A DNA stretch of 64,000 bases from Aureitalea sp. L0-47. GTDB taxonomy: Bacteria > Bacteroidota > Bacteroidia > Flavobacteriales > Flavobacteriaceae. Each line of letters opens with the position of its first letter. The stretch's first letter is position 1. The notes under the pieces were generated by a model, which saw only the letters and a program-made list of their open reading frames with translations, had not been told where the DNA came from and made no database searches. The stretch lies in the NCBI RefSeq assembly GCF_026126405.1, contig NZ_JAFMTQ010000003.1, positions 124,001 through 188,000 on the forward strand. Reading direction: 5' to 3'. This document shows positions 36,333 to 45,391 of this stretch, piece by piece. The position numbers and the translations under genes were made by a program.

Positions 36333-36358
36333 AAAGCCCTTCAATATTGAAGGGCTTT
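36333..36358 (+). terminator. Terminator after T9SS cargo gene
   Basis: Perfect palindrome starting AAAGCCCTTCA and ending TGAAGGGCTTT with an AT-rich centre, followed by TTTTTTATC. Confidence 0.85.
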
Positions 36359-36390
36359 TTTTTATCTTTATCCGAAATAATCTCCAAACA

Positions 36391-37107
36391 ATGCGACTTA
36401 CTAAAATTGCTTTCGTCCTTACTTTATTATTTATTTCTACCTCATGCGCCGAACTACAAACAGTGGTAGGCTCCATGCCTGGCGGACAAGGTGGAATAGA
36501 TCCAGTTATGATCGGTAATGGCTTGCGCCAGGCCCTGGATTTCGGAATTGACAAACAGGTGACCAAACTTACCAAGAGGGACGGTTTTTATAAAAATCCG
36601 TTGGTAAAAATTCTTCTTCCCGAGGAATTACAGAAAGTAGATAAAACTTTGCGTGATATCGGACTGGATAATCTAGCCGATGATGGTCTTAGGATACTTA
36701 ATCGTGCAGCGGAAGACGCGGTAAAGGAAGCAACTCCAATCTTCGTAGACGCAGTGAAGGGAATCACATTCAACGACGCTAAGAATATTTTGTTAGGATC
36801 GGACAATGCAGCCACATCATACCTCAGAAACAGAACCAACCAGGCCCTGTACAACAAATTTAACCCGGTAATTCAGAATTCATTCAGTAAAGTAGGTGCC
36901 GACCAGATTTGGACGAACATAATCAACAAATACAACACCATTCCCTTTGTTGAAAAAGTAAACCCGGATCTTACCGACTATGTTACTAATGAAGCCCTTA
37001 AAGGCGTCTATAAAATGATTGCGGTAGAAGAAAAAAATATCCGAACCAAGATCAATTCACGGACCACTACACTTTTAAAACAAGTGTTTGCCCTTCAGGA
37101 TAACTAA
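36391..37107 (+). CDS. DUF4197 family lipoprotein
   Basis: A 238-residue protein with a lipoprotein-type signal (LLFISTSC). The body matches DUF4197: GIDPVMIGNGLRQALDFGID, FYKNPLVKILLPEELQKV, AAEDAVKEATPIFVDAVKG and the C-terminal DLTDYVTNEALKGVY. All-helical, function unknown, common in Bacteroidota and Proteobacteria. Confidence 0.88.
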   Translation: MRLTKIAFVLTLLFISTSCAELQTVVGSMPGGQGGIDPVMIGNGLRQALDFGIDKQVTKLTKRDGFYKNPLVKILLPEELQKVDKTLRDIGLDNLADDGLRILNRAAEDAVKEATPIFVDAVKGITFNDAKNILLGSDNAATSYLRNRTNQALYNKFNPVIQNSFSKVGADQIWTNIINKYNTIPFVEKVNPDLTDYVTNEALKGVYKMIAVEEKNIRTKINSRTTTLLKQVFALQDN

Positions 37108-37198
37108 ACGTTAAGTTATTTAACGCAACTGCGGAATATCACTTCGATTTTATTATTGTTTTAACCAGGAGTTCATAAAATTTAGTAACTCCGGGTCC

Positions 37199-37206
37199 TA
37201 CCTTTG
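37199..37206 (+). promoter_or_regulatory. -7 box for the Lacal_2735-like gene
   Basis: TACCTTTG, a TANNTTTG match, 17 bases before ATG 37224. Confidence 0.45.
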
Positions 37207-37223
37207 CAATAAAATAAAGACCG

Positions 37224-37403
37224 ATGAATTGGCTGGAAGAGAATTCCGAGCTTCAGAAGCTCAAAAAACAATATTCAGATCTAATGCGGCTATCCTATGA
37301 AATCGCTCTAAAGGATAAAAAAGAAAGTGACCGTATTAATCGCGAGGCAAAAGAAATATATGAGAAGATAATGCTATATCAGGCAAAAGAAAGTTTGCTA
37401 TAA
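37224..37403 (+). CDS. Small Lacal_2735-like protein
   Basis: A 59-residue protein beginning MNWLEENSELQKLKKQYSDL and rich in Lys/Glu, one amphipathic helix or helical hairpin with coiled-coil character. It resembles the Lacal_2735 family of short flavobacterial proteins (recognised from general pattern: MNW start, LxxxYxxLMRxxYExx). Supported by the -7 box upstream. No function known. Confidence 0.7.
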   Translation: MNWLEENSELQKLKKQYSDLMRLSYEIALKDKKESDRINREAKEIYEKIMLYQAKESLL

Positions 37404-37439
37404 TCTCTGTATCTTTTAAAACTAAACCTAAAAGTATTC

Positions 37440-38249
37440 TTATAGAAGCTTACTCATCTGTTGTTGCAGACCGGCAGCAGCTTCCCTGGCCTTCTCAGCG
37501 AAATCGAACTCACTGGAGGCATAAATGATCCCCCTGGAAGAATTAACCAGTAATCCCACCTGATCATTCATACCGTACTTGCAAACATCTTGTAAACTTC
37601 CACCTTGCGCTCCAACACCAGGAACCAGCAAGAAGCTTTCGGGAATGATCTTTCGTATCTCGGCCAGGTATTCGGCCTTGGTCGCGCCAACAACGTACAT
37701 TAGGCGATTAGAGTTCTCCCATTCTACCGATGTTTCCAGCACTCGTTTGTACAACTCAATACCTCCCACATCTAATGTCTGAAAATCGAAAGCCCCTTTG
37801 TTGGAGGTAAGCGCAAGCAATATAGTGTGCTTCTCTTCGTACTTCAGAAAAGGTTCTACAGAATCCGCTCCCATATACGGTGCCACAGTGATGCTGTCGA
37901 AATTCAATTCTTTCAGAAAAGCATGGGCATACATGTTTGAGGTATTCCCAATATCTCCTCGTTTTGCATCCGCGATAGTAAAAACCGTTGGGTACTCCTC
38001 ATTTAGGTAATCGATCGTCTTTTCAAGGGAGCGCCAACCTTTCAAGCCATAGGCCTCATAGAAAGCAGTATTAGGTTTGTAAGCAACCGCCAGGTCGTGT
38101 GTAGCATCGATGATCGCCTTATTGAACGCGAACATAGGGTCTTCGTCCTCAAGGAGAAAAGGAGGAATCTTGTTGAGATCCACATCCAAACCTACACAGA
38201 GAAAGGATTGTTTTTTTTTAATTTCAGAAACAAGTGTGTCTATCTTCAT
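37440..38249 (-). CDS. pyrF: Orotidine 5'-phosphate decarboxylase, type 2
   Basis: A 269-residue enzyme of the long (type 2) bacterial subfamily, making UMP from [19 protein letters not shown] opens it; the catalytic D-x-K-R-x-D-x motif is [19 protein letters not shown] and [12 protein letters not shown] form the phosphate site. Two bases downstream of prfA and the last gene of purM-prfA-pyrF. Confidence 0.95.
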   Translation of the reverse strand: MKIDTLVSEIKKKQSFLCVGLDVDLNKIPPFLLEDEDPMFAFNKAIIDATHDLAVAYKPNTAFYEAYGLKGWRSLEKTIDYLNEEYPTVFTIADAKRGDIGNTSNMYAHAFLKELNFDSITVAPYMGADSVEPFLKYEEKHTILLALTSNKGAFDFQTLDVGGIELYKRVLETSVEWENSNRLMYVVGATKAEYLAEIRKIIPESFLLVPGVGAQGGSLQDVCKYGMNDQVGLLVNSSRGIIYASSEFDFAEKAREAAAGLQQQMSKLL

Positions 38250-38251
38250 GC

Positions 38252-39328
38252 TTAGAAGGTTTCTCCTGCTTCTTTTAATTTCTCGGTATTGCTCACCAAC
38301 TGAAGTTCATCAATGATCTTCTGAATATCCCCATCGATAATATTACTGAGATCGTATAAGGTGAGATTTATACGGTGATCGGTAACCCGTCCCTGTGGAT
38401 AGTTATAGGTACGGATCTTTGCACTTCGGTCACCACTCGTTACCATAGAGCCACGTTTTTCAGCGTCTTCTGCTTGTTTCTTAGCAAGTTCAAGATCAAA
38501 TAACCTGGATCTTAGCACTTTAAATGCTTTTTCTTTGTTCTTATGCTGTGATTTCTGATCCTGGCACTGGGCAACCAATCCCGTAGGTTCATGTGTTAAA
38601 CGTACGGCAGAATAAGTTGTATTTACCGACTGCCCTCCTGGTCCGGAAGAACAGAAATAATCGATACGCACATCCTTTGGATCGATCTCCACATCAAATT
38701 CTTCAGCTTCGGGAAAGACCATCACAGTTGCTGCACTCGTATGCACCCTTCCCTGGGTCTCCGTTTGAGGAACTCTTTGAACTCGGTGTACACCAGCTTC
38801 AAATTTCAGTGTTCCGTACACGTCATCTCCTTCCACTTCAAACTGGATCTCTTTAAAACCACCGCTGGTCCCTTCACTGAAATCCACTACACTTACTTTC
38901 CATCCTCTACCCTCACAATATTTGGTATACATTCGGTGTAGATCACCGGCAAAAATACTAGCTTCATCACCTCCGGTACCAGCTCTGATCTCCATCACAG
39001 CGTTCTTAGTATCTTCAGGATCCTTCGGAATCAACAGGAACTTAATCTCGTCTTCCAGTTTAGGAATCTCAGAACTAGCCTCATCCAGTTGCATTTTTGC
39101 CATTTCCACCATCTCCTCGTCACCGCCATCCTTGATGATCTCTTCGGCCTCCTGGATACGCTCGGTAGCGGTTAAGTATGCCTCTCTTTTGTCCATGAGG
39201 ACTCGCAGATCCTTATACTCTTTATTCAACTGAATATATCGTTTCTGGTCGGAAATGATATCCGGCTGGATGATGAGATCACTCACCTCGTCGAACCTTT
39301 GTTTTACTATCTGAAGTTTTTCTAACAT
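38252..39328 (-). CDS. prfA: Peptide chain release factor 1
   Basis: A 358-residue class I release factor reading UAA and UAG. GGQ is in [17 protein letters not shown] and the codon-recognition element of RF1 type is at REVPQTETQ-like position ([16 protein letters not shown]). Lies between purM and pyrF; a -7 box sits upstream in the gap to purM, so it may also be transcribed alone. Confidence 0.96.
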   Translation of the reverse strand: MLEKLQIVKQRFDEVSDLIIQPDIISDQKRYIQLNKEYKDLRVLMDKREAYLTATERIQEAEEIIKDGGDEEMVEMAKMQLDEASSEIPKLEDEIKFLLIPKDPEDTKNAVMEIRAGTGGDEASIFAGDLHRMYTKYCEGRGWKVSVVDFSEGTSGGFKEIQFEVEGDDVYGTLKFEAGVHRVQRVPQTETQGRVHTSAATVMVFPEAEEFDVEIDPKDVRIDYFCSSGPGGQSVNTTYSAVRLTHEPTGLVAQCQDQKSQHKNKEKAFKVLRSRLFDLELAKKQAEDAEKRGSMVTSGDRSAKIRTYNYPQGRVTDHRINLTLYDLSNIIDGDIQKIIDELQLVSNTEKLKEAGETF

Positions 39329-39345
39329 AAATCTATCTACTGCTG

Positions 39346-39353
39346 CAAATTTA
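39346..39353 (-). promoter_or_regulatory. -7 box upstream of prfA
   Basis: Minus strand TAAATTTG (TANNTTTG), 17 bases before the prfA start. Confidence 0.4.
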
Positions 39354-39392
39354 CAATTTTACAGCGTAACGAATAACGCTTATACTTTAGCC

Positions 39393-40574
39393 TTAATACT
39401 GAAAATCCCCGTGAGGAGTATGGATGCTAAGCTTTTTTCCTTCGGAAGAGTTTTCAACCCTTCCCACGATTTGAGCATCAACACCGAATGATCGTGATAT
39501 ACCAATAATTTCTGTCGCAACTTCTTCAGAAACATATAATTCCATACGGTGTCCCATATTGAACACCTGGTACATCTCTTTCCAACTCGTACCGCTTTCC
39601 TTTTGAATAAGTTCAAAAAGCGGAGGAATTGGGAACATATTGTCCTTAATGATATGAAGGTCTTCCACAAAATGAAGAATTTTTGTCTGGGCGCCACCAC
39701 TGCAATGAATCATGCCGTGGATTTTTTCTTTGTTTACTTCGGAAAGTATTTTTTTGATTATGGGGGCGTAGGTGCGGGTTGGTGATAATACGAGCTTTCC
39801 AGCATCCAGCGGACTGCCATTTACTGAATCGGTTAATTTTTTTGTGCCAGAATAGACCAAATCCTCTGGAACCTGGTGATCAAAACTTTCGGGGTATTTG
39901 GTGGCAAGGTATTTGTGAAACACATCGTGCCTGGCCGATGTTAGCCCGTTACTTCCCATTCCTCCATTGTATTCGGTTTCGTAGGAGGCTGTTCCAAAGG
40001 AACTCAATCCAACGATCACATCTCCTGACTGAATATTGGCGTTGTCGATCACATCTGCTCTTTTCATTCTGGCGGTAACCGTAGAATCTACAATTATTGT
40101 TCTTACCAGGTCTCCGACGTCGGCTGTTTCACCCCCGGTGCTGTGGATCTGAACTCCGAATCCGGCGAGGTCCGAAATCAATTCCTCAGTACCATTGATA
40201 ATAGCCGAGATCACTTCACCAGGAATGAGGTTTTTATTCCTTCCAATAGTGGAGGATAGCAGGATATTGTCGGTAGCCCCAACACAAAGCAGATCGTCTA
40301 TGTTCATGATCAATGCGTCTTGTGCTATACCCTTCCATACAGAAATATCGCCGGTCTCTTTCCAGTACATATAGGCCAGTGACGACTTGGTTCCCGCTCC
40401 ATCGGCGTGCATTACCAGACAATAATCTTCATCGCCGGTAAGGTGATCCGTGACTATTTTACAAAATGCTTTTGGGAACAGGCCCTTGTCGACATTCTTT
40501 ATCGCATTGTGCACATCCTCCTTGGAAGCTGAGACTCCGCGTTGTGCGTATCGTTTTGAAATTTCCTGACTCAT
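39393..40574 (-). CDS. purM: Phosphoribosylformylglycinamidine cyclo-ligase (AIR synthase)
   Basis: A 393-residue enzyme of purine synthesis. ATP-grasp-like PurM fold with MHADGAGTKSSLAYMYW, the GGETADVGDLV segment and the C-terminal NMGHRMELYV. Slightly longer than the E. coli enzyme (345) as usual in Bacteroidota. A -7 box is at 40590-40597. First gene of a purM-prfA-pyrF run. Confidence 0.94.
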   Translation of the reverse strand: MSQEISKRYAQRGVSASKEDVHNAIKNVDKGLFPKAFCKIVTDHLTGDEDYCLVMHADGAGTKSSLAYMYWKETGDISVWKGIAQDALIMNIDDLLCVGATDNILLSSTIGRNKNLIPGEVISAIINGTEELISDLAGFGVQIHSTGGETADVGDLVRTIIVDSTVTARMKRADVIDNANIQSGDVIVGLSSFGTASYETEYNGGMGSNGLTSARHDVFHKYLATKYPESFDHQVPEDLVYSGTKKLTDSVNGSPLDAGKLVLSPTRTYAPIIKKILSEVNKEKIHGMIHCSGGAQTKILHFVEDLHIIKDNMFPIPPLFELIQKESGTSWKEMYQVFNMGHRMELYVSEEVATEIIGISRSFGVDAQIVGRVENSSEGKKLSIHTPHGDFQY

Positions 40575-40589
40575 ATTCGGCTTTGATTA

Positions 40590-40597
40590 CAAAAGTA
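40590..40597 (-). promoter_or_regulatory. -7 box upstream of purM
   Basis: Minus strand TACTTTTG (TANNTTTG), 15 bases before the purM start; no -33 TTG at 17-23 bases, where the terminator of the upstream operon lies. Confidence 0.4.
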
Positions 40598-40608
40598 AGG
40601 AATAAAAA

Positions 40609-40630
40609 AAAGCTCAGCGAACTGAGCTTT
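40609..40630 (-). terminator. Terminator of curli operon 1
   Basis: Stem AAAGCTCAG/CTGAGCTTT with CGAA tetraloop, followed on the minus strand by a run of seven T. It ends the six-gene operon that starts at 46222. Confidence 0.85.
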
Positions 40631-40653
40631 ATTTTAATTTTTAGGGTTATTCA

Positions 40654-42147
40654 CTATTGCCAATCCGGCATAAAAGCATCCTCATGCCTAACCTCTCTCG
40701 TATCCTGGGTGTTAAGATCCAGGCGCAAGACATTTCTCTGAGAAAGACCGTCATTAGATGTGTTGGTAAAGATCACAAAGGCCTCATTTGGTGCAAAAAT
40801 TGGATCCAGATCTATAGTTCCAGCAGGTTTATTATCTGAAACATCGGTCGTTTCCATAGTGGACCTGTCGTAAATGAACAATCTCGTATCTAATTGTCGG
40901 TAGTCTTCATTCTCAAATCCAGACACATCATAGGAGTAAAGAATCTTTTGGTCGTCTATGGATAGGTCTAGACCTCCTACTGCACCATCCACTCCATCTA
41001 TTACCGTGTCGATCACGGTTCCGGCTTCATTAATGGTGAAGATCTTCGCATCGTATCCCTGTAGATTATTAGTCTTCAATACAATGAGGTCACTGGTTTC
41101 ACTTACTACTACTTCAGATATAAGCGACCCGTCTGGTGTTTGATACAATTCCACTGTTCCCAAACCGTTGAATTGAACTCGATAAAGCTTATCGAATCTA
41201 GGGTAGTAAATACTTACCCTGTCTTCAGGCCAGTCGATATCAAGTTCTTCAAGGTTGAAACCATTGGGTTTTACGGGCCCGGTTATCTTTCGTTTGTTCG
41301 ATCCATCCCTGTCCATTATAAAGATATCCACGTTGGATCCGTCATTTTGTAGATAGGCAATCTTGTTAGCCCGGACATTTCTGCGCGGACGGTAACTGTT
41401 CACTTCGGAAGAAGTAAGTTGAAATTCATCACCGTTCTCATCGGCGGAGAATATCACATTATTACCGTTGATCTTGCGCACGAAGAGAACTCGGTTGTCA
41501 ACAGGTGCCGCAATTACTTCGAACGCACTAACCGGGCTAATCACCGGATCATTGATCTCGTCGGTCGCGGTTACTTGCCACACATATGAAGTTCCCAATG
41601 TCAACGGAGAATACGTAAGAGTGGTATCCGTTAAATTCTCAAATAACATCGTTTCATTGGTGTCCACATTTCTTAATTCAAGGGTATATATTATCGGATC
41701 ACCTTCAGGATCTGTTGAATTCCAACTAAACATCGCTTCGATACTTTGCAGGACTTCATTGTCCATAGGAGTTATGAGCTCCGGTGCCGAAGGTGGCCTG
41801 TTGTTAGCCGTAGACGGATCTAATTCGAAAACTACATTAGAAGAAACATTTCCATTGATAGTTGCAGGTTCAAAATCGGCGATATAACCTTCTTTTCTCG
41901 CTTCCACCGAATATTCACCCACCACGATATTTTCAATAATAAATGTTCCCGATGAATCTGTAAATACAGTACTCGAAACAGGGTTGGTGGAAATCCGAAC
42001 ATTCTCCAGAGGCGCATTGGATCCGGAAACCACTACTTTACCCGTAAGTGTTCCAAATTCATTCTCCCCGATTTTATCCTCATTACAGGAATACACCAGA
42101 AGAAATGCTAATGAAACGAACGCGATATATTGTAAACTCCTTTTCAT
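40654..42147 (-). CDS. Curli-operon lipoprotein: carboxypeptidase-regulatory + FnIII + TolB-like propeller (copy 1)
   Basis: A 497-residue lipoprotein (LAFLLVYSC). Residues about 33-110 form a carboxypeptidase-regulatory-like beta sandwich (GKVVVSGSNAPLENVRIS); about 115-215 an FnIII-like domain (PEGDPIIYTLELRN ... YVWQVTATDE); about 220-497 WD40/TolB-like PD40 repeats (VLFVRKINGNNVIFSADENG, KIAYLQNDGSNVDIFIMDRD). Last gene of curli operon 1; a close paralogue of equal length occupies the same place in operon 2. Curli operons of proteobacteria lack it. A role in fibre anchoring, nucleation or assembly at the surface is inferred from position only. Confidence 0.85.
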   Translation of the reverse strand: MKRSLQYIAFVSLAFLLVYSCNEDKIGENEFGTLTGKVVVSGSNAPLENVRISTNPVSSTVFTDSSGTFIIENIVVGEYSVEARKEGYIADFEPATINGNVSSNVVFELDPSTANNRPPSAPELITPMDNEVLQSIEAMFSWNSTDPEGDPIIYTLELRNVDTNETMLFENLTDTTLTYSPLTLGTSYVWQVTATDEINDPVISPVSAFEVIAAPVDNRVLFVRKINGNNVIFSADENGDEFQLTSSEVNSYRPRRNVRANKIAYLQNDGSNVDIFIMDRDGSNKRKITGPVKPNGFNLEELDIDWPEDRVSIYYPRFDKLYRVQFNGLGTVELYQTPDGSLISEVVVSETSDLIVLKTNNLQGYDAKIFTINEAGTVIDTVIDGVDGAVGGLDLSIDDQKILYSYDVSGFENEDYRQLDTRLFIYDRSTMETTDVSDNKPAGTIDLDPIFAPNEAFVIFTNTSNDGLSQRNVLRLDLNTQDTREVRHEDAFMPDWQ

Positions 42148-42153
42148 AATTCG

Positions 42154-43569
42154 CTACTTATCTTTTTTAGTCTTTAGTTTAGTTTTTTTCGAACCGAAGT
42201 GATAGTTAATACCGGCCGAAAAAGTAAAGAAGAAATCGTCTCTCCTTCCGCGAACCTCATTATCGATCTCGTCGGAAAAAGAAGGGTTCCAGTCTCCCTT
42301 GGCAATAAATGAAATCCGGTCGGTCACCTGGTATTCAAGTCCGGCCCCAGCCTTCATAAAGAAGTAGGTATCCATTCTCTCAAGTAGGCCATCCGGTGCT
42401 TCATCCACAAAAAGCATTACTCCCGGTCCCGCATACAGGAAGGGTGATAGCTTATCATGTGGTAAAAGATTGTATTCCAGCGTTGCTGCTTCAGAAACCC
42501 ACCAGTGGCGTGTTGTGGTATTTGAGTTTAAACGGAAAAAATTCGTAGTAAGTCCCAAACTGAAGTTAGGGATAAACCTGTACTTGTATCCAAGTTCGAA
42601 GTTATGATCCACTTCATTTGTGTTGAAATCACCATCCACATAAGCTACACCGTATGAAGCATGTGCTGAGTGACGATAATCGTGATCCTGGAACTCTCTT
42701 TCGTACAATTCTGTGCTAGCTTCGAGTTCTTTCTCCAGAAGGTACTGCTCCACGATTTCCTTGTCTTTCTCCGGACCTTCAAGAGTAACCCAAAGTTGAT
42801 CTTTGATACCCTCATAGATAAGAACCTCAACTGCTTTTTCGATAGCTTCCTGCACTGCCAGCTGCGTGGGTTCATTTTTAGTAAAACCTGTTTCAGCTTC
42901 GAGAAGTCGTTGAAAATTCACAAATCTGAATATTCCTACATCTACGGCCTGTGAAAGTATTGTTTTTGAAACGTTCACCGTCTTCAATATCTCTCCAGTC
43001 GATGTTGAAACCGCTCGCAGATAGATGGTTATTCTATCCTGGCGATACTGCGCAGACCCGCCAGTCCCAAAATAACGAGCTCCTACTCCACCGGTCATGA
43101 TGTTAGTATCGTAAGAAACGATACCACCTTCCAGTAAAATTCCCGCAAATAATAGCGGACTAAGACGCTGGGCTCTTTGTTCGTCCTCTCTAAGATATTC
43201 CTGTCGAGTGGTTCGAATGATATTACGTTCATTAAGAAGGTTGGCAAAACTCTCCCTTTCAATAGGTTTAAACCATTTTGAATCTTCAAGGGCTTTGATA
43301 AGGATAGTGGTTGCCCCTTGTGTTACAGCTGTACTAAACGTACTCCCTGCCTCAATATTTTTATACTGACCCGTTTGATCTTTGAAGTTATAAACTCCCA
43401 CCACGATAGGTTTATCCGGTGGCGGCAGTTCCAGCAATCGTTCGGTGGAAGAGGTATTTTCAGCAATCCTGGCCTCCTGATTCCCAGTGGGCTGGTTATA
43501 GTATGCTCCGCAACCGGTTAAAAGCAGGAACGCGAGCATAACACTCAATTTACCTGTAATGTATCTCAT
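42154..43569 (-). CDS. csgG: CsgG-type curli secretion channel with C-terminal barrel-like extension (copy 1)
   Basis: Outer-membrane lipoprotein (LLLTGC) of 471 residues. About residues 50-285 match CsgG: VVGVYNFKDQTGQYKN, GATTILIKALEDSKWFKPIER, LLNERNIIRTTRQEY and LLFAGILLEGGIVSYDTN. E. coli CsgG is about 277 residues; here about 170 extra residues (about 300-471) show the alternating pattern of an eight-stranded OmpA/OmpW-like barrel (HNFELGYKYRFIPNFSLGLT ... GINYHFGSK). The channel exports curlin subunits; the extra barrel is unexplained. Four bases upstream of csgF, seven from the accessory gene. Confidence 0.93.
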   Translation of the reverse strand: MRYITGKLSVMLAFLLLTGCGAYYNQPTGNQEARIAENTSSTERLLELPPPDKPIVVGVYNFKDQTGQYKNIEAGSTFSTAVTQGATTILIKALEDSKWFKPIERESFANLLNERNIIRTTRQEYLREDEQRAQRLSPLLFAGILLEGGIVSYDTNIMTGGVGARYFGTGGSAQYRQDRITIYLRAVSTSTGEILKTVNVSKTILSQAVDVGIFRFVNFQRLLEAETGFTKNEPTQLAVQEAIEKAVEVLIYEGIKDQLWVTLEGPEKDKEIVEQYLLEKELEASTELYEREFQDHDYRHSAHASYGVAYVDGDFNTNEVDHNFELGYKYRFIPNFSLGLTTNFFRLNSNTTTRHWWVSEAATLEYNLLPHDKLSPFLYAGPGVMLFVDEAPDGLLERMDTYFFMKAGAGLEYQVTDRISFIAKGDWNPSFSDEIDNEVRGRRDDFFFTFSAGINYHFGSKKTKLKTKKDK

Positions 43570-43572
43570 AAG

Positions 43573-43956
43573 TTATCCGTTTGGAATAATCACTTGGGTT
43601 TGTTCTCCTGTTGTAATGTCCAGGACATTAATAACCAATCCTTCAGTGGATTCAAAAACTTCATATTCGAAATTTCCGCTTCTTGAAGTTCCTAAAGGAG
43701 GGTTATCTCCCCCGAACTGATTGTTGAATTGGTTGTTGAGAAGATTATCGAGATCGTTCAAGTCGCTTAAGCCTTCCAGTCCCCCGATCGCATTATCCGA
43801 AAACGGATTCTGTGCATTGGCTGAATTCAACATCCATGTATAGTTGAAAGGATCACCTCCGAATGCAGGATTCTTTGGAGTATAGGTAAGCTGCTGTGCC
43901 ATACCATAAGACCCGATCGAAAGAAACACAATTAATACTGTTAGTCTCATAATCAA
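43573..43956 (-). CDS. csgF: CsgF-type curli assembly protein (copy 1)
   Basis: Exported protein of 127 residues. The CsgF hallmark QLTYTPKNPAFGGDPFNYTW directly follows the signal peptide, then an Asn-rich stretch (NAQNPFSDN, LLNNQFNNQFGGDN) and the C-terminal YEVFESTEGLVINVLD and GEQTQVIIPNG. CsgF plugs the CsgG pore and guides subunits to the nucleator. Start could be ATG 43956 or 43950. Spacing to csgE and csgG is three to four bases. Confidence 0.92.
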   Translation of the reverse strand: MIMRLTVLIVFLSIGSYGMAQQLTYTPKNPAFGGDPFNYTWMLNSANAQNPFSDNAIGGLEGLSDLNDLDNLLNNQFNNQFGGDNPPLGTSRSGNFEYEVFESTEGLVINVLDITTGEQTQVIIPNG

Positions 43957-43960
43957 TATT

Positions 43961-44737
43961 TTAATACTGTCTTACTATGTTCTTTTGTTTTTCCAGATTA
44001 TTAAAGTAGGCTATCGTGCGTCGTACCGCCATCTCAGCCATGCCCTTAATATAATCATTCTGGGGTCTTACAAAAAATTCAAGGATGATCTCATCTCCAA
44101 CTAGCACCTCTATTTTGGTGTTATTAGCGATGGCAAGAACCTCCTTCACTGTAACTATTTTGGACCCATTTATATTATAATATGTATAACCGGTATAATA
44201 TTCTTTATAGAAATCGCTACCCGGCTTGGTTTTGGTATCTTCCAGAACAATTCCCCTTAATTCCACACCGTCACTAGCTGCAAATTCATCGCGTACGTCG
44301 TTGTCTTGCTTTGGTTTAAGGACAATTTTTTTCTCTTCTGAATCATCATTCAAAACGACACGGTCTTTACCCAACAATTGATCTTCCAGGTTGTACACCA
44401 GCAGAAGTACGATCATCCTGGATTGGTCCTGATTACTAATAGTAGTATTGGAAAGTTTTTTCTTCTCACCTGTTTGAAGAACAAAGCGATTGCTTTGCTC
44501 GTTCTTGGATTTGTTTCCGGAAGGATCGGTTCTGAATACGGTGAAGATATATCGCAAACTTTGGCTGATCCGCGTTTTATTGTAGGCGTAAGCCGAAACA
44601 TTCATGAATTCGGAATTACCGGTAATTTTGATCTCAGCTTCGATCTGGGTGTTGTACACCTGACCTTGAATTGAAGTAGTGAAAATTGAGATCAAAAAAA
44701 CCAACATACTCTGTAGTATGTGATCTTTTTTAAACAT
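43961..44737 (-). CDS. csgE: CsgE-type chaperone with N-terminal CsgH-like domain (copy 1)
   Basis: Exported protein of 258 residues, about twice the length of E. coli CsgE (129). Residues about 155-258 match CsgE: VLEDTKTKPGSDFYKEYYTG, SKIVTVKEVLAIANNTKIEV, FFVRPQNDYIKGMAEMAVRR. Residues about 28-135 form a separate Ig-like beta domain (YAYNKTRISQSLRYIFTVFR, NEQSNRFVLQTGEKKKLS) whose pattern resembles CsgH/CsgC amyloid inhibitors. CsgE caps CsgG and selects curlins. The ATG overlaps the csgB stop by one base. Confidence 0.88.
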   Translation of the reverse strand: MFKKDHILQSMLVFLISIFTTSIQGQVYNTQIEAEIKITGNSEFMNVSAYAYNKTRISQSLRYIFTVFRTDPSGNKSKNEQSNRFVLQTGEKKKLSNTTISNQDQSRMIVLLLVYNLEDQLLGKDRVVLNDDSEEKKIVLKPKQDNDVRDEFAASDGVELRGIVLEDTKTKPGSDFYKEYYTGYTYYNINGSKIVTVKEVLAIANNTKIEVLVGDEIILEFFVRPQNDYIKGMAEMAVRRTIAYFNNLEKQKNIVRQY

Positions 44738-45267
44738 TACTGTCTCTTAACGTTTCGTATGATAACCGTTTGGTTATTGCCGCGCATATTTATTTTCATT
44801 CTATCCGACATCGAATTACTACCTATTACATATAGTTCCTGATTCGATCCATTCTGAACCACTCGACCACTGTGAAACAGTTGTGCGCTGGTCCCTATAT
44901 CGTAAAATACGTTATTAAATCCACGTTGCAAAATTTGTTCGTCTATACCAACGGCTTCTAGATCCAAATAGGCTTCATTATTGTTCCCAAACTGAAAAGC
45001 CGAAACGTTGCTGACTGCAGAACGCAATTCCGCTTGAAAGGCATTGTTGTTACCAATTTGGCGAACAAATACATCATTAGATACCGAATTTGCTTGAGGA
45101 GTACTGTTTTGTAAGAATTGAGATGTGTAAAGATTGATCTCCTGGACCTTGCTTCCTACCGCAGTCCTTGGAGTAATCTCCACGTTTTTATAAGTCTGAC
45201 CCATGGTCAGTGATACCATCGTGAAGGTAAGTAACGCAAAAAGGAGTATGCTGTTACGTATTTTCAT
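44737..45267 (-). CDS. csgB: CsgB-like minor curlin/nucleator (copy 1)
   Basis: Exported protein of 176 residues with a signal peptide (LLFALLTFTMVSLTMGQ). After a non-repetitive N-terminus it has about five imperfect curlin repeats, e.g. DVFVRQIGNNNAFQAELR, SNVSAFQFGNNNEAYL, EQILQRGFNNVFYD, GRVVQNGSNQELYV. It ends in the basic VIIRNVKRQ, reminiscent of the surface-retaining C-terminal repeat of E. coli CsgB. Between csgA and csgB lie 124 bases containing a strong hairpin. Confidence 0.85.
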   Translation of the reverse strand: MKIRNSILLFALLTFTMVSLTMGQTYKNVEITPRTAVGSKVQEINLYTSQFLQNSTPQANSVSNDVFVRQIGNNNAFQAELRSAVSNVSAFQFGNNNEAYLDLEAVGIDEQILQRGFNNVFYDIGTSAQLFHSGRVVQNGSNQELYVIGSNSMSDRMKINMRGNNQTVIIRNVKRQ

Positions 45268-45346
45268 ATCAACTTAGTTAGGTTTATGTTGATGCCCCGG
45301 TTTCCCAAGGCTGAAATATTTAATACAAAATCACTTTTAAAAGAGG

Positions 45347-45379
45347 AATTTACAGGGGTGCGAAACACCCCCGTAAATT
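45347..45379 (-). terminator. Hairpin between csgA1 and csgB1 (attenuator)
   Basis: 14-bp stem with one mismatch (AATTTACAGGGGTG/CACCCCCGTAAATT), loop CGAAA. Minus-strand flank CTCTTTTAAAAG is only moderately T-rich, so partial termination or mRNA end protection is likely. Confidence 0.65.
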
Positions 45380-45391
45380 ACCTAAAGCTTA